DNA from: Hymenobacter montanus
Lineage (GTDB): Bacteria; Bacteroidota; Bacteroidia; Cytophagales; Hymenobacteraceae
Direction: 5' to 3'
Length of the DNA: 64,000 nt
Assembly (NCBI RefSeq): GCF_014699115.1
Contig: NZ_JACXAD010000006.1
Coordinates: 1 to 64,000, forward strand
In this document: positions 45,971 to 55,372 of the stretch, piece by piece
Layout: every line of letters begins with the position of its first letter
Numbering within the stretch: the first letter of the stretch is position 1
Position numbers and translations under genes: made by a program
The notes under the pieces: model-generated
Told to the model about the DNA's origin: nothing
Seen by the model: the letters and a program-made list of their open reading frames with translations, nothing else
The model's database searches: none

Positions 45971-46669
45971 GTGACTAGGCAGCAAATACAGGAATTTGAA
46001 CAACTGCAGCAGCACCTGCGGCAGGCGGTGGTAACGACGGATGCCTGGGCCGGCGAGATAAAAACGGTAGCCGGTGTCGATGTGGCTTACGAAAAAGGGA
46101 GCGACACCCTAATTGCCGCCGTGGCCGTCCTCGATGCCCACACCTTGGCCCTACGGGAAGTGGTATCGTTTCGAGGGGAGGCGACCTTTCCTTATATCCC
46201 GGGCCTGTTTTCGTTCCGCGAATTGCCGGCCGTGCTGCAGGCCCTGGAGAAATTGCCTCAAGCGCCCGACCTGGTGGTGTGCGACGGGCAGGGCCTGGCT
46301 CACCCGCGCCGGTTTGGGCTGGCCTGTCACCTGGGCGTGGCCACCGGTATCCCCACCATCGGCTGCGCCAAAACCCGCTTGTTGGGCGAGTACCAGCCCC
46401 TGGCACCCAGCCGGGGCAGCTACGCGGAACTGGTAGACAACGGCGAGGTCGTCGGCCGCGCGCTCCGAACCCAAACGGATAAAAACCCCGTCTTCGTGTC
46501 GGTCGGGCATAATATCTCGCTGGAAACCGCCACCGAGTGGGTGCTGCGCCTTACCCCGCTCTACCGCTTGCCCGAAACCACCCGGGCCGCCGACCACGCA
46601 GTAAACACCCTGCTCCGCGCAACGAGTGCCTCGAAAGATGAGGATGATTCAGCGAAGGCAAGCCTCTGA
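45971..46669 (+). CDS. nfi: Endonuclease V (deoxyinosine 3'-endonuclease)
   Basis: 232 residues, normal length. It nicks DNA near deaminated adenine (inosine). The conserved acid GVDVAY, the wedge motif PYIPGLFSFRE, VCDGQGLAHPRRFGLACHLG, and GCAKTRLLGEY are all present, so the enzyme looks intact. The start is GTG, with no ATG in frame nearby. The last 25 residues (ATSASKDEDDSAKASL) are an acidic tail. A dnaB fragment starts about 100 bases downstream on the same strand. Confidence 0.95.
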   Translation: MTRQQIQEFEQLQQHLRQAVVTTDAWAGEIKTVAGVDVAYEKGSDTLIAAVAVLDAHTLALREVVSFRGEATFPYIPGLFSFRELPAVLQALEKLPQAPDLVVCDGQGLAHPRRFGLACHLGVATGIPTIGCAKTRLLGEYQPLAPSRGSYAELVDNGEVVGRALRTQTDKNPVFVSVGHNISLETATEWVLRLTPLYRLPETTRAADHAVNTLLRATSASKDEDDSAKASL

Positions 46670-46770
46670 TCCAATTGTTTGACTTTTCGGCAAACCCTGT
46701 TTAGGTACATGCCTTTCAGCCAAATTAAGGTATCACCTCAGTAAGAGTAGATACCTGTCGTTGTGGTCAC

Positions 46771-46875
46771 CACCTTAAAAAGCTAGCTAAAAAACTCCGC
46801 ACCCTCGTTATTGCCCTGTCACAGTTGAGCCGCGACCAGGAGAAAAGAGCAACCGATGAAATCATTGCCAGCTAG
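46771..46875 (+). pseudogene. Short dnaB remnant, left copy
   Basis: Translating from 46771 gives HLKKLAKKLRTLVIALSQ then LSRDQEKRATDEIIAS and a stop. This corresponds to the DnaB core LKELAKELNAPVIALSQLSRD seen in the longer remnant at 48568. It has no start and no recognisable flanks, so it is a relic of a second dnaB copy or of the same one after rearrangement. Confidence 0.65.
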
Positions 46876-46980
46876 CTGTACAATGCGCTGTGGCACTTTC
46901 CAGATGTGCAAAGCAAGGCCAGCAAGTATTCTCTGCCCGCCTCCTGTTGATACATCTTCTTACGCTACTTGCGGGCCTGG

Positions 46981-48219
46981 TTATCGAACAGAGTTTAAAA
47001 TATCGGCCTCTTTCCCCGCAGGATATAAACCTGGAAATAGCACCGGCGCGAACGCAATAGGGTAAGCGGCTCGATACGGTGCAAAACGGACAGAAAGGTC
47101 CGTAGTCAGCAGTTCGGCATCGATCAGCGTTTTGGCTAATTCCTTGGCTGTTTTATCGGATAGGGCTGTTAGCCGCATGATCTCGCCCCTCGCTATACTA
47201 CCTTTCAGGAAGACAGCCTCGAGCACGTAGTAAGCTTCCGGCCGCCACTTACGCTTCACTGCCAGTAAATCAACCAGGTTCCGAAGCCGGCCCAGCATTT
47301 CGTCAATGGCCAAGACCTGCGTCATGTAGCGAATCTGGTCAAGGGCAACTTGGAGGAAAAATTGGCAGAAGGCAACCAACCTCTTTTCTGATAAATTACC
47401 TCGCCCATCGTAGTCGTTGAGACGTTGCGAATCGGCGGCGGCCAAGGCCTGTTTGTACGTCTGTTCGCTGCGGGCCAGGCCCCGCGACATCGACCATAGT
47501 CCGCCTGCGTTTAGGCCCTCGGCCAGAAACGCAGCATCACTGAACAAGCGCAGCACCCGCCCGTTACCGTCCAGAAACGGGTGCAGCCAGGCCAGGCGGT
47601 GGTGTGCGGCCGCGATATTGACAATACGCGCCAGCCGGTTAGCCTCGGCCTTCGGCCGATACGCCCATTCTACGCGCTCGATAAAGGCCGGTAGCGCTTC
47701 CGCCGCCGGGGCTACGTGGCGGCCAACTCGTACTTCATTTGTACGCAGCTCACCGGGCAACACCTCCAATTGGGTACCCTCGTGCGCTTCCACCCAGCGG
47801 AACTCCGCTGGCAGATGCTCATAAAAAGTACGGTGTACCGCTCGCCAGAAACCCTCCGTGTAGGGATTATTGTCAGCGGCGGCTAGTAGCTCTGGCAACC
47901 GCTTATGCACTGCTATGTGCGCCAAAGCTTCCAGTTGTAGCGAGCGGTTACGGCTATCTGAGGCGTACATTTCTCGCAAGGCCTGGGCAATAGCTAGCGG
48001 ATGGGTATCGTGCCCTTCGATCAGATTTGAGTAGTAGCTGTTGGCGGGGCGCAGAAAATCGGCAATGGCTCGGGCTGTCATTGGGTGCAGCGACCCACTT
48101 AGCCGTGCCGCTGCCTCTACAATATCCAAGGCGGATTCCCTTAGCTCCACCGGCAACTCACTAGGTTTCAAAGGGGCTATTGCTGCCGGATCACGATACA
48201 GTGCTTCAAGCTTTTGCAT
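46981..48219 (-). CDS. Fic-domain AMP-transferase-like protein, class II inhibitory motif
   Basis: 412 residues from ATG 48219 (an ATG at 48252 is possible but overlaps a repeat that looks regulatory). Fic enzymes move AMP or related groups onto target proteins. The active-site loop HPFLDGNGRVLR (H213) is complete. The N-terminal inhibitory motif SNLIEG (S64-G69, form S/T-x3-E-G/N) is present, so activity is probably self-restrained. Residues about 340-390 form a winged helix (GEIMRLTALSDKTAKELAKTLIDAELL), usual for stand-alone Fic proteins that also regulate transcription. It runs opposite to the dnaB remnants at its flanks and lies beside the defence operon. Confidence 0.9.
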   Translation of the reverse strand: MQKLEALYRDPAAIAPLKPSELPVELRESALDIVEAAARLSGSLHPMTARAIADFLRPANSYYSNLIEGHDTHPLAIAQALREMYASDSRNRSLQLEALAHIAVHKRLPELLAAADNNPYTEGFWRAVHRTFYEHLPAEFRWVEAHEGTQLEVLPGELRTNEVRVGRHVAPAAEALPAFIERVEWAYRPKAEANRLARIVNIAAAHHRLAWLHPFLDGNGRVLRLFSDAAFLAEGLNAGGLWSMSRGLARSEQTYKQALAAADSQRLNDYDGRGNLSEKRLVAFCQFFLQVALDQIRYMTQVLAIDEMLGRLRNLVDLLAVKRKWRPEAYYVLEAVFLKGSIARGEIMRLTALSDKTAKELAKTLIDAELLTTDLSVRFAPYRAAYPIAFAPVLFPGLYPAGKEADILNSVR

Positions 48220-48237
48220 GCACAATACTACCGCATA

Positions 48238-48312
48238 AATTCCGGAACGCATTCCGTATTATAAGATACTTTATCACAGGCTAATATATTGATAAATTCC
48301 GCTCTCATTCCG
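48238..48312. repeat. Two direct repeats around the fic promoter region
   Basis: ATAAATTCCG followed after 4-5 bases by CATTCCG occurs at 48236-48256 and 48293-48312, about 57 bases apart. The first overlaps the upstream possible fic start, the second is further upstream. The stretch between is AT-rich. They may be operators for the fic winged-helix domain. Confidence 0.5.
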
Positions 48313-48567
48313 ATAGACGCGCCGGATGATTTATCTATAGTTCCATTACTGGGCCGCCTGGACGGTTAGCCAACCACCTGCCCTGAATAGGAGCCGCTGT
48401 CCAACTAGAGCAGTTCCTGGAACCTAATCTGGTCGAAGGCCGGCTCGTCACCAGTTCTGAACAGGTCTAGGTCAGCAACATTTTGTTGTCAGGTCAGGCA
48501 GGCATGAAACTCCCGGCTATCCAACTTTACCCCTGCATACCCACGGCCACGCCCTGCAACTCGACGC

Positions 48568-49047
48568 ACGCCTGGCCTCACCGTCCAGCAGGTGCGCGCC
48601 AAGTGCACGCACCTGCACGTGCAGCACCCCCTGCGCCTAGTCCTGGTCGACTACGTCCAGCTCATGCGCGGTGATACCAAAGGCAACCGCGAGCAGGAAG
48701 TGGGCAGCGTCAGCCGCGGCCTGAAGGAACTGGCCAAGGAGCTTAACGCCCCCGTCATCGCCCTTTCCCAACTTTCCCGTGACGTGGAGAAAAGGGGAGG
48801 AGAGAAGCGCCTGCTGCTCTCGGACCTGCACGAGTCCAGCAGCCTGGAGCAGGATGTCGACTGCATCTTCTTCCTCTGGCGCGGCGAATATTATAACATC
48901 GCCAAGTACCAGGACGGCACTACCACTGCTGATACGGTATTGTTTGACATTGCCAAGCACTGGAACGCGGCCACAGATAAAGTCATAGCCGCGTGCTCCA
49001 TGCGGCGAAGTATTATGATCGACTTGGAGTCACTAATGACTGAATAA
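48568..49047 (+). pseudogene. C-terminal dnaB (replicative helicase) remnant
   Basis: 160 codons in frame with the DnaB RecA-like core: TPGLTVQQVRAKC, LRLVLVDYVQLMRGDTKGNR, LKELAKELNAPVIALSQLSR, LLLSDLHESSSLEQDVDCIF. The N-terminal domain, linker and Walker A are absent and there is no start codon at the homology edge, so it is a truncated gene. It is GC-rich like the host chromosome. The fic gene lies between it and the smaller remnant at 46771. Confidence 0.85.
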
Positions 49048-49092
49048 CCAGATCGCTTGTAAATGGCTCTTTTTACCGAATGTAGAATCTGC

Positions 49093-51810
49093 TTAATGAG
49101 GTGTTGCTACATGTCCAAACTCTTTAATCAGTCCTTTCAACGTTCTGCTTTCTGCCACTACGTCGTGAGGAATCAAGGCATAGTACCAAGGCTTCCCGCC
49201 ATTTTTTAGGTTGTACTCCGAAGTGTGTTGGCACCAAGCTTCAGCGGCTTCTTTCTTAGCCAATACCACTACATCAGTCATTTCTGAGCGTCGTTTGGGT
49301 TCCAGCATGTAAATGGCCTCTGCGGTTTCGGCCACGAAATCGGGCTGGTACTCGGGCATTTCACCGCCCTGCTTATAGAAGATTTGGAATTGCCCTTTAG
49401 CTGGGCGAAACCACTTGTCAGCATCACGGTCAAGAATGACTGACAGGAGGCGCTCGGTGTCTGAATCAAACTTCTGTACAGAGTACAGGCACCGCTGGAA
49501 GCTGCCGAATACGTAGCGACCCATGTTGCTTTTGTCGGCGGGCGACTGACGGTAGTCAGTGATGGGCTCGTTGGCTGTGGTAGTGTAGGCACTAGGTTTT
49601 AATTCAGTGAAGCCTTGGCTGACCTGCACCTCATAGCCACCAGTTGAGTCGTCCCAGGCGTGGGCCAGCATCTGAACGTGTACGGCACGAGCAATGTCGC
49701 GTTGGTAGGTGCGCAAAACGCGACGGGCGTCTTCTGCCGACAGGTAGCTTTGCAGATGCTGTACCACTTGTCTGGCTAGGTCGTAGAGCAGGTCGGCATG
49801 CTCGTCGTAGTTCACGTCATCGAAGTCAACTAGTCCGGCAACAACGTAGTCTTCTAAACGGGCTTCTTCCGCTCCGTCGCGCCCTAGTGTTACTGCAGTA
49901 GCCTTGCCGTTGCCCAAATTCTGAATCCAGATTTCGTCGGGCACAGCCTGAAAATTCATGTTCTTCAGGTCCAGCGTGAAGCTGTGGTAGCCGGTGCGTA
50001 CCTCGCCCTTAGGCAGAATTTGCACACGCGGAATAGCAATGGTCTGCTGCTGAATCAGAGCAATGGTTTTGGCAACTACGGCTGCTACGTCGGGCTGGGT
50101 GGCCCCGTTATCTAGGCCAAGTGCCAGTTGTATGGGCGGCTGTCGGGCAGCTACGGCTTGAACGATGGCTGCCTGTACAGTTGGGTTGTTCAGGTCGGTA
50201 GAGGCAGCGTAAGACGTGGCCGCCGGTTGGTTCACCGCCCGCCGGATTTCGGCATATGCGAGTTGGGCTAAAGCCTGTTCCTCAGGCTTGGCGAAGGCAG
50301 GCGGGGTGCTGCCTGCAGCCGCAACTGTGGCTTGACCCGGGCCGGACACTGCGCTCAGCCCAAGTTGGTTGGCTAGTGCCGACTGCGACACCACAGTCTT
50401 CGAAGCCTGAGCAAAACTGTTCTCATCAAGCCTTACTTCCTTGAGACGCAGCACCGAGCCTGGCCGCCTGGCCTCGTCCACGATTTCCTGAAACCGGTCG
50501 TGAGCTACGATGTTGAGCCGGTCTACGGCTTCTACCCCGGTGCGCTTACCATAAGGAAGGCGCAGGCCGCGCCCGATACTTTGCTCGATTAGCACCTTGG
50601 CGTGGGCAGCCCGCAGAGGCACTATAGTGTAAAGGTTGGTCACGTCCCAGCCTTCTTTCAGCATGTTTACGTGAATCACTATTTCAGTTGGCTCATCAGC
50701 ATGCTCCACGCGCAGCAGGCGCTCTACAATTTCGTCTTCCTTAGTGCTCGAGTCGACCTGAATGACCTTGCTTGCATAGCTGCCCCCGAAGAAATCCGCT
50801 GATTGAATGCGGGCTAGCAACTGCGCGGCGTGGGTAATATCACGGGCAATTATTAACACGAAAGGCTTTACCACAGGAAGGCCGGTTTGGCGGGCGTAAG
50901 TTTCCAACTCCACCTTCACCTGCTCGTGCAGCCGGATGCCATCTTCCAACTTTAACTGCTCTAAGGCATCAGGAGCAAGGCCGGCAGGGTTAAAGTCCTT
51001 ACGCGTGACCACTGCAGGCTCCTTCACGAAGCCATCTTCCATTGCCTGCGCAAGACGGTAGTCAAAAATCAGATTCTTGAAAGGAACCGTGCCTTTGGGC
51101 GTTTCCACGTAGGGAGTGGCAGTCAGCTCTAAGCCCAGAATGGGGCGTAGTTCGTTAATAGCCCGTACACCTGCAGTGGCTCGATACCGATGGCTTTCGT
51201 CCATCAGCAGCACCAGGTCAGGTAGCTTGGCCAAGTAAGCGAAGTAGCTTTCACCTAGATACTCCGCCAGTTGCTTAATGCGCGGGGCCTTGCCACCGCG
51301 TACTTCGGAGTTGATTTTGGAGATGTTAAAAACGTTGATTTTGCATCCAACAGTATGGTAGAATAGGTTGCCCACCACGTCCTGGTAATTCTCGCCCGTA
51401 ATCACGGCTGGCGCATCAATGGCAAATGCGGCAATGCCGCGGAATACATACTTAGGCGTATTGGGTGTAAAATCCTGAATCAGCTTGTTATAGATGGTCA
51501 GGTTCGGGGCCAGCACGAAAAAGTTATCGATGCCTTGTGCTAGATGCAGGTAGGCGATGAAAGCCCCCATTAGGCGGGTTTTTCCCACGCCCGTAGCCAG
51601 CGAAAAACCCACAGAAGGAAATTCACGCTCAAAGTCCGTCAGGTTCGGAAACTCGCGGCGCAGCACCTCTAGCAAGGCAGATGGGTCTGCGTCCTTAGCC
51701 TCACGCAGGGGTGGAAACATATCCATGAGCTGGTCGAGCAACTCAAGCGAGGTGCGTTGCGGGGTGCGCAGGCTGAGACGACCGGAAAGAGCAGAAACTT
51801 GGCGATGCAT
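49093..51810 (-). CDS. Type III Res-like helicase-nuclease, fourth gene of the defence operon
   Basis: 905 residues from ATG 51810 (a GTG start at 51879 is possible). DNA translocase motifs: FSLATGVGKTRLMGAF (Walker A), LLMDESHR, LELTATPYVE, and QSIGRGLRLPYGKR (motif VI). Near the C-terminus EYQPDFV...YMLEPKRR is a PD-(D/E)xK pattern and probably the nuclease. The order and size match the Res subunit of type III restriction enzymes. It lies 105 bases after the methyltransferase gene, with a hairpin between. Confidence 0.88.
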   Translation of the reverse strand: MHRQVSALSGRLSLRTPQRTSLELLDQLMDMFPPLREAKDADPSALLEVLRREFPNLTDFEREFPSVGFSLATGVGKTRLMGAFIAYLHLAQGIDNFFVLAPNLTIYNKLIQDFTPNTPKYVFRGIAAFAIDAPAVITGENYQDVVGNLFYHTVGCKINVFNISKINSEVRGGKAPRIKQLAEYLGESYFAYLAKLPDLVLLMDESHRYRATAGVRAINELRPILGLELTATPYVETPKGTVPFKNLIFDYRLAQAMEDGFVKEPAVVTRKDFNPAGLAPDALEQLKLEDGIRLHEQVKVELETYARQTGLPVVKPFVLIIARDITHAAQLLARIQSADFFGGSYASKVIQVDSSTKEDEIVERLLRVEHADEPTEIVIHVNMLKEGWDVTNLYTIVPLRAAHAKVLIEQSIGRGLRLPYGKRTGVEAVDRLNIVAHDRFQEIVDEARRPGSVLRLKEVRLDENSFAQASKTVVSQSALANQLGLSAVSGPGQATVAAAGSTPPAFAKPEEQALAQLAYAEIRRAVNQPAATSYAASTDLNNPTVQAAIVQAVAARQPPIQLALGLDNGATQPDVAAVVAKTIALIQQQTIAIPRVQILPKGEVRTGYHSFTLDLKNMNFQAVPDEIWIQNLGNGKATAVTLGRDGAEEARLEDYVVAGLVDFDDVNYDEHADLLYDLARQVVQHLQSYLSAEDARRVLRTYQRDIARAVHVQMLAHAWDDSTGGYEVQVSQGFTELKPSAYTTTANEPITDYRQSPADKSNMGRYVFGSFQRCLYSVQKFDSDTERLLSVILDRDADKWFRPAKGQFQIFYKQGGEMPEYQPDFVAETAEAIYMLEPKRRSEMTDVVVLAKKEAAEAWCQHTSEYNLKNGGKPWYYALIPHDVVAESRTLKGLIKEFGHVATPH

Positions 51811-51857
51811 AGCGGGCAGGTAACGGAAGGGCAATATGTAAGCGAAAAGGATAAATA

Positions 51858-51893
51858 GCCTGTCATGCTGCGACTGCACTCAGCATGACGGGC
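51858..51893. repeat. REP-like hairpin between methyltransferase and helicase-nuclease genes
   Basis: GCCTGTCATGCTG and CAGCATGACGGGC are 13-base arms with one mismatch (wobble in RNA) and a 10-base loop. The core GTCATGCTG followed by an AGTGCAGTCG-type loop resembles short repeats common in Hymenobacter genomes; I have not confirmed copies elsewhere here. No T run, so not a clear terminator. Confidence 0.6.
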
Positions 51894-51914
51894 TAGCGGC
51901 ACCTAGCGGCCCGC

Positions 51915-53534
51915 CTACGAAAACAAGGACTGCTGCCCCACCGGTACCGACACGGGCGCAACTGGCAGGTTTTCCACTCTTAGGCTATAGTCGTCATGAC
52001 CCCACTCGCAGAGGTGCAGCACATGCTTAGGGATTTTCTTTACCGTGAGGTTGGGAAAATCGGCAGTGCCCCTAAATGCGGGGCACAGTACCAGCAGTGT
52101 GCGTTCGGAGCCTACCTCATCCGATAGCTGCTGGAGCTGAGCAGAGGTGAGAGTGGCAGTGGTCACGTAGAGATAATCAGTTTCAGTAGAGTGGCCCTGC
52201 TGCCAGTATACTTCAGGGTTAGGAGCATAGCGAAAGCCTTCCAGCTTGCACAGGGCCTCAGCTAACATCTCGCCGTGGTAGTCCTTATTGATAACCCAGT
52301 TGTCCCAGCGGTCCTTTTGAAGCAGAGAAGGTGCCAGGTTAAAAAAACGGAAGCCACCACCACCATGCCAGTCCACGGCCTTGCTGATACCGCCTGCATC
52401 CTCCCCGTTGAGAACTTTGTGCAGGCGCGGGATAATGTGCGTTTTGGCGTGTTCGCCCAACTCCACCATTATCCAGCGGCGACCCATTTTGTGTGCAACC
52501 GCACCCGTCGTACCGGAGCCGGCAAAGCTGTCGAGAACCAAGTCACCAGGATTAGTGGCAATACGGATGATTTTTTCAAGTAGCCGCTCTGGTTTTGGAG
52601 TGTCGAAAAGCGTGCCTTCTGGGAAAAGAGCTTGAATCTCACGTTTAGCTTCCTGTGTATGGCCGGCCTCTGTGTGGGGCCACCATGTCCTAGGAACTAA
52701 TCCATCCTGGACTTCCCACAAATACAGTTTGACAGCAGGATTATTATCGCCATTTGGACCAAATGAAATTCGCTTATCCTTCACCATCTTCCAAAAATCT
52801 TCTTCCAGCATTCGCCAATGGCTTCCTTTAGGCGGAGATACTACACGTCCAGAAGGTGTAGTAATTTTATACATGAGTCCTACATGCCGCTCTTCAGCTG
52901 CAAATATTGGCCCTAATCTCCAAGGACCTCTAATATCGTTATCAGGATTGGTGTATTTCGCGGACGCTTTTTCGTCTCTTGGCAACAGATTGCGAGTATA
53001 TTTCCAATCTACGCCAAGCGGCGAATAAATGAGAATGTAATTATGGCCTGGGGAAATGGCCGCAGCGTTACTACGACCATAAAAATTCTCCCACACAACT
53101 GTTGCCACAAAGCTTGACCTGCCAAAAACTTCGTCACATAAAACCTTCAAGTAGTGGCCTTCATTATCATCAATTGTAATCCATAATGACCCGTCATTGG
53201 CAAGAAGCTTTTGAATCAGCACTAATCTGTCGCGCATCATTGAAAGCCAAAGTGAATGTTCTAGTCCGTCCGGATAATGGGTAAAGGCCGAGCCAGTGTT
53301 GTAAGGTGGGTCAATGAAGACACACTTGACACGGCCAGTGTAGTCAGCTTCAAGGGCTTTAAGGGCAAGCAGGTTATCACCCTGGATGAGCACGTTGTCA
53401 AATAGGTCGTTGTCCGTCACCCGGTGCGGCGCATGGTAGGAGAGGGCAGGGTCTTCGAGCAGGATGCGCGGCTCCAACTGAGGCCGGTTTTCCTTGCCCA
53501 CCCAGGTAAGTTCGAGACGGGTTTTCTTGGTCAT
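51915..53534 (-). CDS. Site-specific DNA methyltransferase, beta class (type III Mod-like), third gene of the defence operon
   Basis: 539 residues from ATG 53534 (a frame reaches 53699 through the previous gene but MTKKTRLELTWVGKENRP is the normal start). The catalytic motif VFIDPPYNTGSAF (about 73-85) precedes the S-adenosylmethionine site LDSFAGSGTTGAVAHKMGRRW (about 333-353), the order of beta-class N6-adenine/N4-cytosine enzymes. Between them lies a target-recognition region. Probably protects host DNA by methylating a site unknown here. It starts 52 bases after the AIPR gene. Confidence 0.93.
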   Translation of the reverse strand: MTKKTRLELTWVGKENRPQLEPRILLEDPALSYHAPHRVTDNDLFDNVLIQGDNLLALKALEADYTGRVKCVFIDPPYNTGSAFTHYPDGLEHSLWLSMMRDRLVLIQKLLANDGSLWITIDDNEGHYLKVLCDEVFGRSSFVATVVWENFYGRSNAAAISPGHNYILIYSPLGVDWKYTRNLLPRDEKASAKYTNPDNDIRGPWRLGPIFAAEERHVGLMYKITTPSGRVVSPPKGSHWRMLEEDFWKMVKDKRISFGPNGDNNPAVKLYLWEVQDGLVPRTWWPHTEAGHTQEAKREIQALFPEGTLFDTPKPERLLEKIIRIATNPGDLVLDSFAGSGTTGAVAHKMGRRWIMVELGEHAKTHIIPRLHKVLNGEDAGGISKAVDWHGGGGFRFFNLAPSLLQKDRWDNWVINKDYHGEMLAEALCKLEGFRYAPNPEVYWQQGHSTETDYLYVTTATLTSAQLQQLSDEVGSERTLLVLCPAFRGTADFPNLTVKKIPKHVLHLCEWGHDDYSLRVENLPVAPVSVPVGQQSLFS

Positions 53535-53586
53535 GTTATAGCGGCTTAATGCACAGCAAGGCGCAAGATAAAAAGAGTATGCGACC

Positions 53587-55359
53587 TTAAATAGTGACCG
53601 ACCGGTGGAGAACGGCCAACACCGTGCTGCGCAAAATTTTACAATCGTTTGGGGTGCCAAACACCGTTTGGAAGGGTTTGGGCAGTTCCCAGCGGCCATC
53701 TTCCAGGGTCAGCACCATGCCTTTAAGCAGACAGGCGGCCCATATTTTTTCGGCAAAGTCCTGGGCATCCCGCGAGATACTGGTTTGCTCATCGGTGCTG
53801 AGGGCCAGTGCTTCGCCCAACTGATAGAAGCGGTATGAGAACAATAAGTCGAGTACCAACCAACCGCAGCCAGCGAAGAATTCAGCGCGAACCCCGCTTT
53901 CGCCCTGGTTGAGGGCCTGCCGGGCAACACGCTGCACCTGTACCGCCCGCCACAGCACCCGGCCCGACAACTCGGCATTGAAGGTGCGGGCATAAAGCGA
54001 GGGCTGCAACAAGTTGTCGGGAAAAACCGGGTCGAACGACCAGAAGGCTTGCCAATCGGTAGCTAGCTGGGCACACACTGCGCAATCGGGCTTGTTGGTA
54101 AGCACAGCGGCTACGGTGGTCGCCTCATCGAGTGTGAAATTTTGCGCGTCGGGTGCGGGTGTATCGGCCCCGGTCTTGTAGTGGTAGCTGATGCCAGAGG
54201 GAGCCAGCTGATTGGCGAGGCGTTGTTGCTGCTCGTTTAGGGCCACGAAGTCGCGGGTGCCAATCTGGTTCTGGAAGTTGGTGCTACGCGTGATGCTTTC
54301 GGCGAAAGCGCGGTCGTCGTGGCAGCGCTTCAGGGAAATGATTTTAATGAACACGTAGCCTTCCGGTAATGCTCCTTCGGCCGCCGTAGCAAAGTATTCA
54401 GCCACCGATCCCAGCGTTTGTGCCCCATTCACAATAGATAGACCAAAGGCTTTCACCTTTTTGCTTTCGGCATTGGCGCGATCCACATGGCGCAGCTCCA
54501 GCCGGTTGCAATAGGCCGTCAGGCCGTTATTAAGATAAAAGAAGTGCTCAGGCTCATTGCGCACGGTATCTACGATTTTACTATTGACGGCCGTGCTGCC
54601 CTGATAGGCGCGAATATTGGCCGCAATCAGGCGGCGGCCGTGCACCCGCCAGTGCATAGCCAGTTCCGCTAGAGGCAGCAAGCCGTACACGGTTTCGTAA
54701 GGTCGCTGCACCCAGCCGGGCTTGAGCAGTGTTAAAGTTACTTCGGGCACGCCGGGACTTTGGTCGGCCCCGGTAGCCCAATCGTGCAGCGTGGTCAGGT
54801 TGCAGGTGTTGCACTCGAGGTAGTCCGTGTCGGCCGAGAACTGCCGGCGCAGGCCTTCGAATACATGGAGCCGGTCATCCGATACGGATTGAAGCGTGGA
54901 GTAGACTAGAACAGCCTGCACTCTCAGGCTGCCAAACTCTAGCACGTGCCGCAGGGCCGGAATCAGCCGGCGCCAAGTGGCATTGCTTTCAAACGCCTCG
55001 AACCGGCCTAAGAGCAGGTTTTCGAGCCCGGTTTTGAAAGTGTTCACATCCCGCAAGGCCGGCTCTCCACGTCCCGACAGATGATATTTCGACTGTACTA
55101 CCCACAATTTTTCGGCGCTGGCTTCGTAATGCACGGCATCAATGCCGCCGTCGCCGCCGCCGTCTACGACCGCCGCCGCTGCTTCGTCAAGCGAGCAGCC
55201 CGACATTTTGTAGATAGTAAAAGCGGCCAGCGCTCGTGACAGAAAATTGGTATCGCGGGCAGCGGCGTCGCCTGTGGTAGCCTTGGGCAAACGGCAGGTA
55301 AAATCAGCGCGGAGTCTGTTCCGAACGTGTTCTAATTCGAGTGGAGGGATATCAGGCAT
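53587..55359 (-). CDS. AIPR-family protein with nuclease-like N-terminus, second gene of the defence operon
   Basis: 590 residues. The AIPR (abortive infection phage resistance) core is clear: IRAYQGSTAVNSKIVDTVRNEPEHFFYLNNGLT then KAFGLSIVNGAQTLGSVAEY. The N-terminus has DGGGDGGIDAVHYEASAEKLWVVQSKY, which is the D...QxK core of Mrr/PD-(D/E)xK-type nucleases. So the protein may cut nucleic acid when triggered. It lies 13 bases after the helicase stop and 52 bases before the methyltransferase start, in one operon. Biochemical role of AIPR proteins is little known. Confidence 0.9.
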   Translation of the reverse strand: MPDIPPLELEHVRNRLRADFTCRLPKATTGDAAARDTNFLSRALAAFTIYKMSGCSLDEAAAAVVDGGGDGGIDAVHYEASAEKLWVVQSKYHLSGRGEPALRDVNTFKTGLENLLLGRFEAFESNATWRRLIPALRHVLEFGSLRVQAVLVYSTLQSVSDDRLHVFEGLRRQFSADTDYLECNTCNLTTLHDWATGADQSPGVPEVTLTLLKPGWVQRPYETVYGLLPLAELAMHWRVHGRRLIAANIRAYQGSTAVNSKIVDTVRNEPEHFFYLNNGLTAYCNRLELRHVDRANAESKKVKAFGLSIVNGAQTLGSVAEYFATAAEGALPEGYVFIKIISLKRCHDDRAFAESITRSTNFQNQIGTRDFVALNEQQQRLANQLAPSGISYHYKTGADTPAPDAQNFTLDEATTVAAVLTNKPDCAVCAQLATDWQAFWSFDPVFPDNLLQPSLYARTFNAELSGRVLWRAVQVQRVARQALNQGESGVRAEFFAGCGWLVLDLLFSYRFYQLGEALALSTDEQTSISRDAQDFAEKIWAACLLKGMVLTLEDGRWELPKPFQTVFGTPNDCKILRSTVLAVLHRSVTI

Positions 55360-55372
55360 AGATAGGTAGAAT

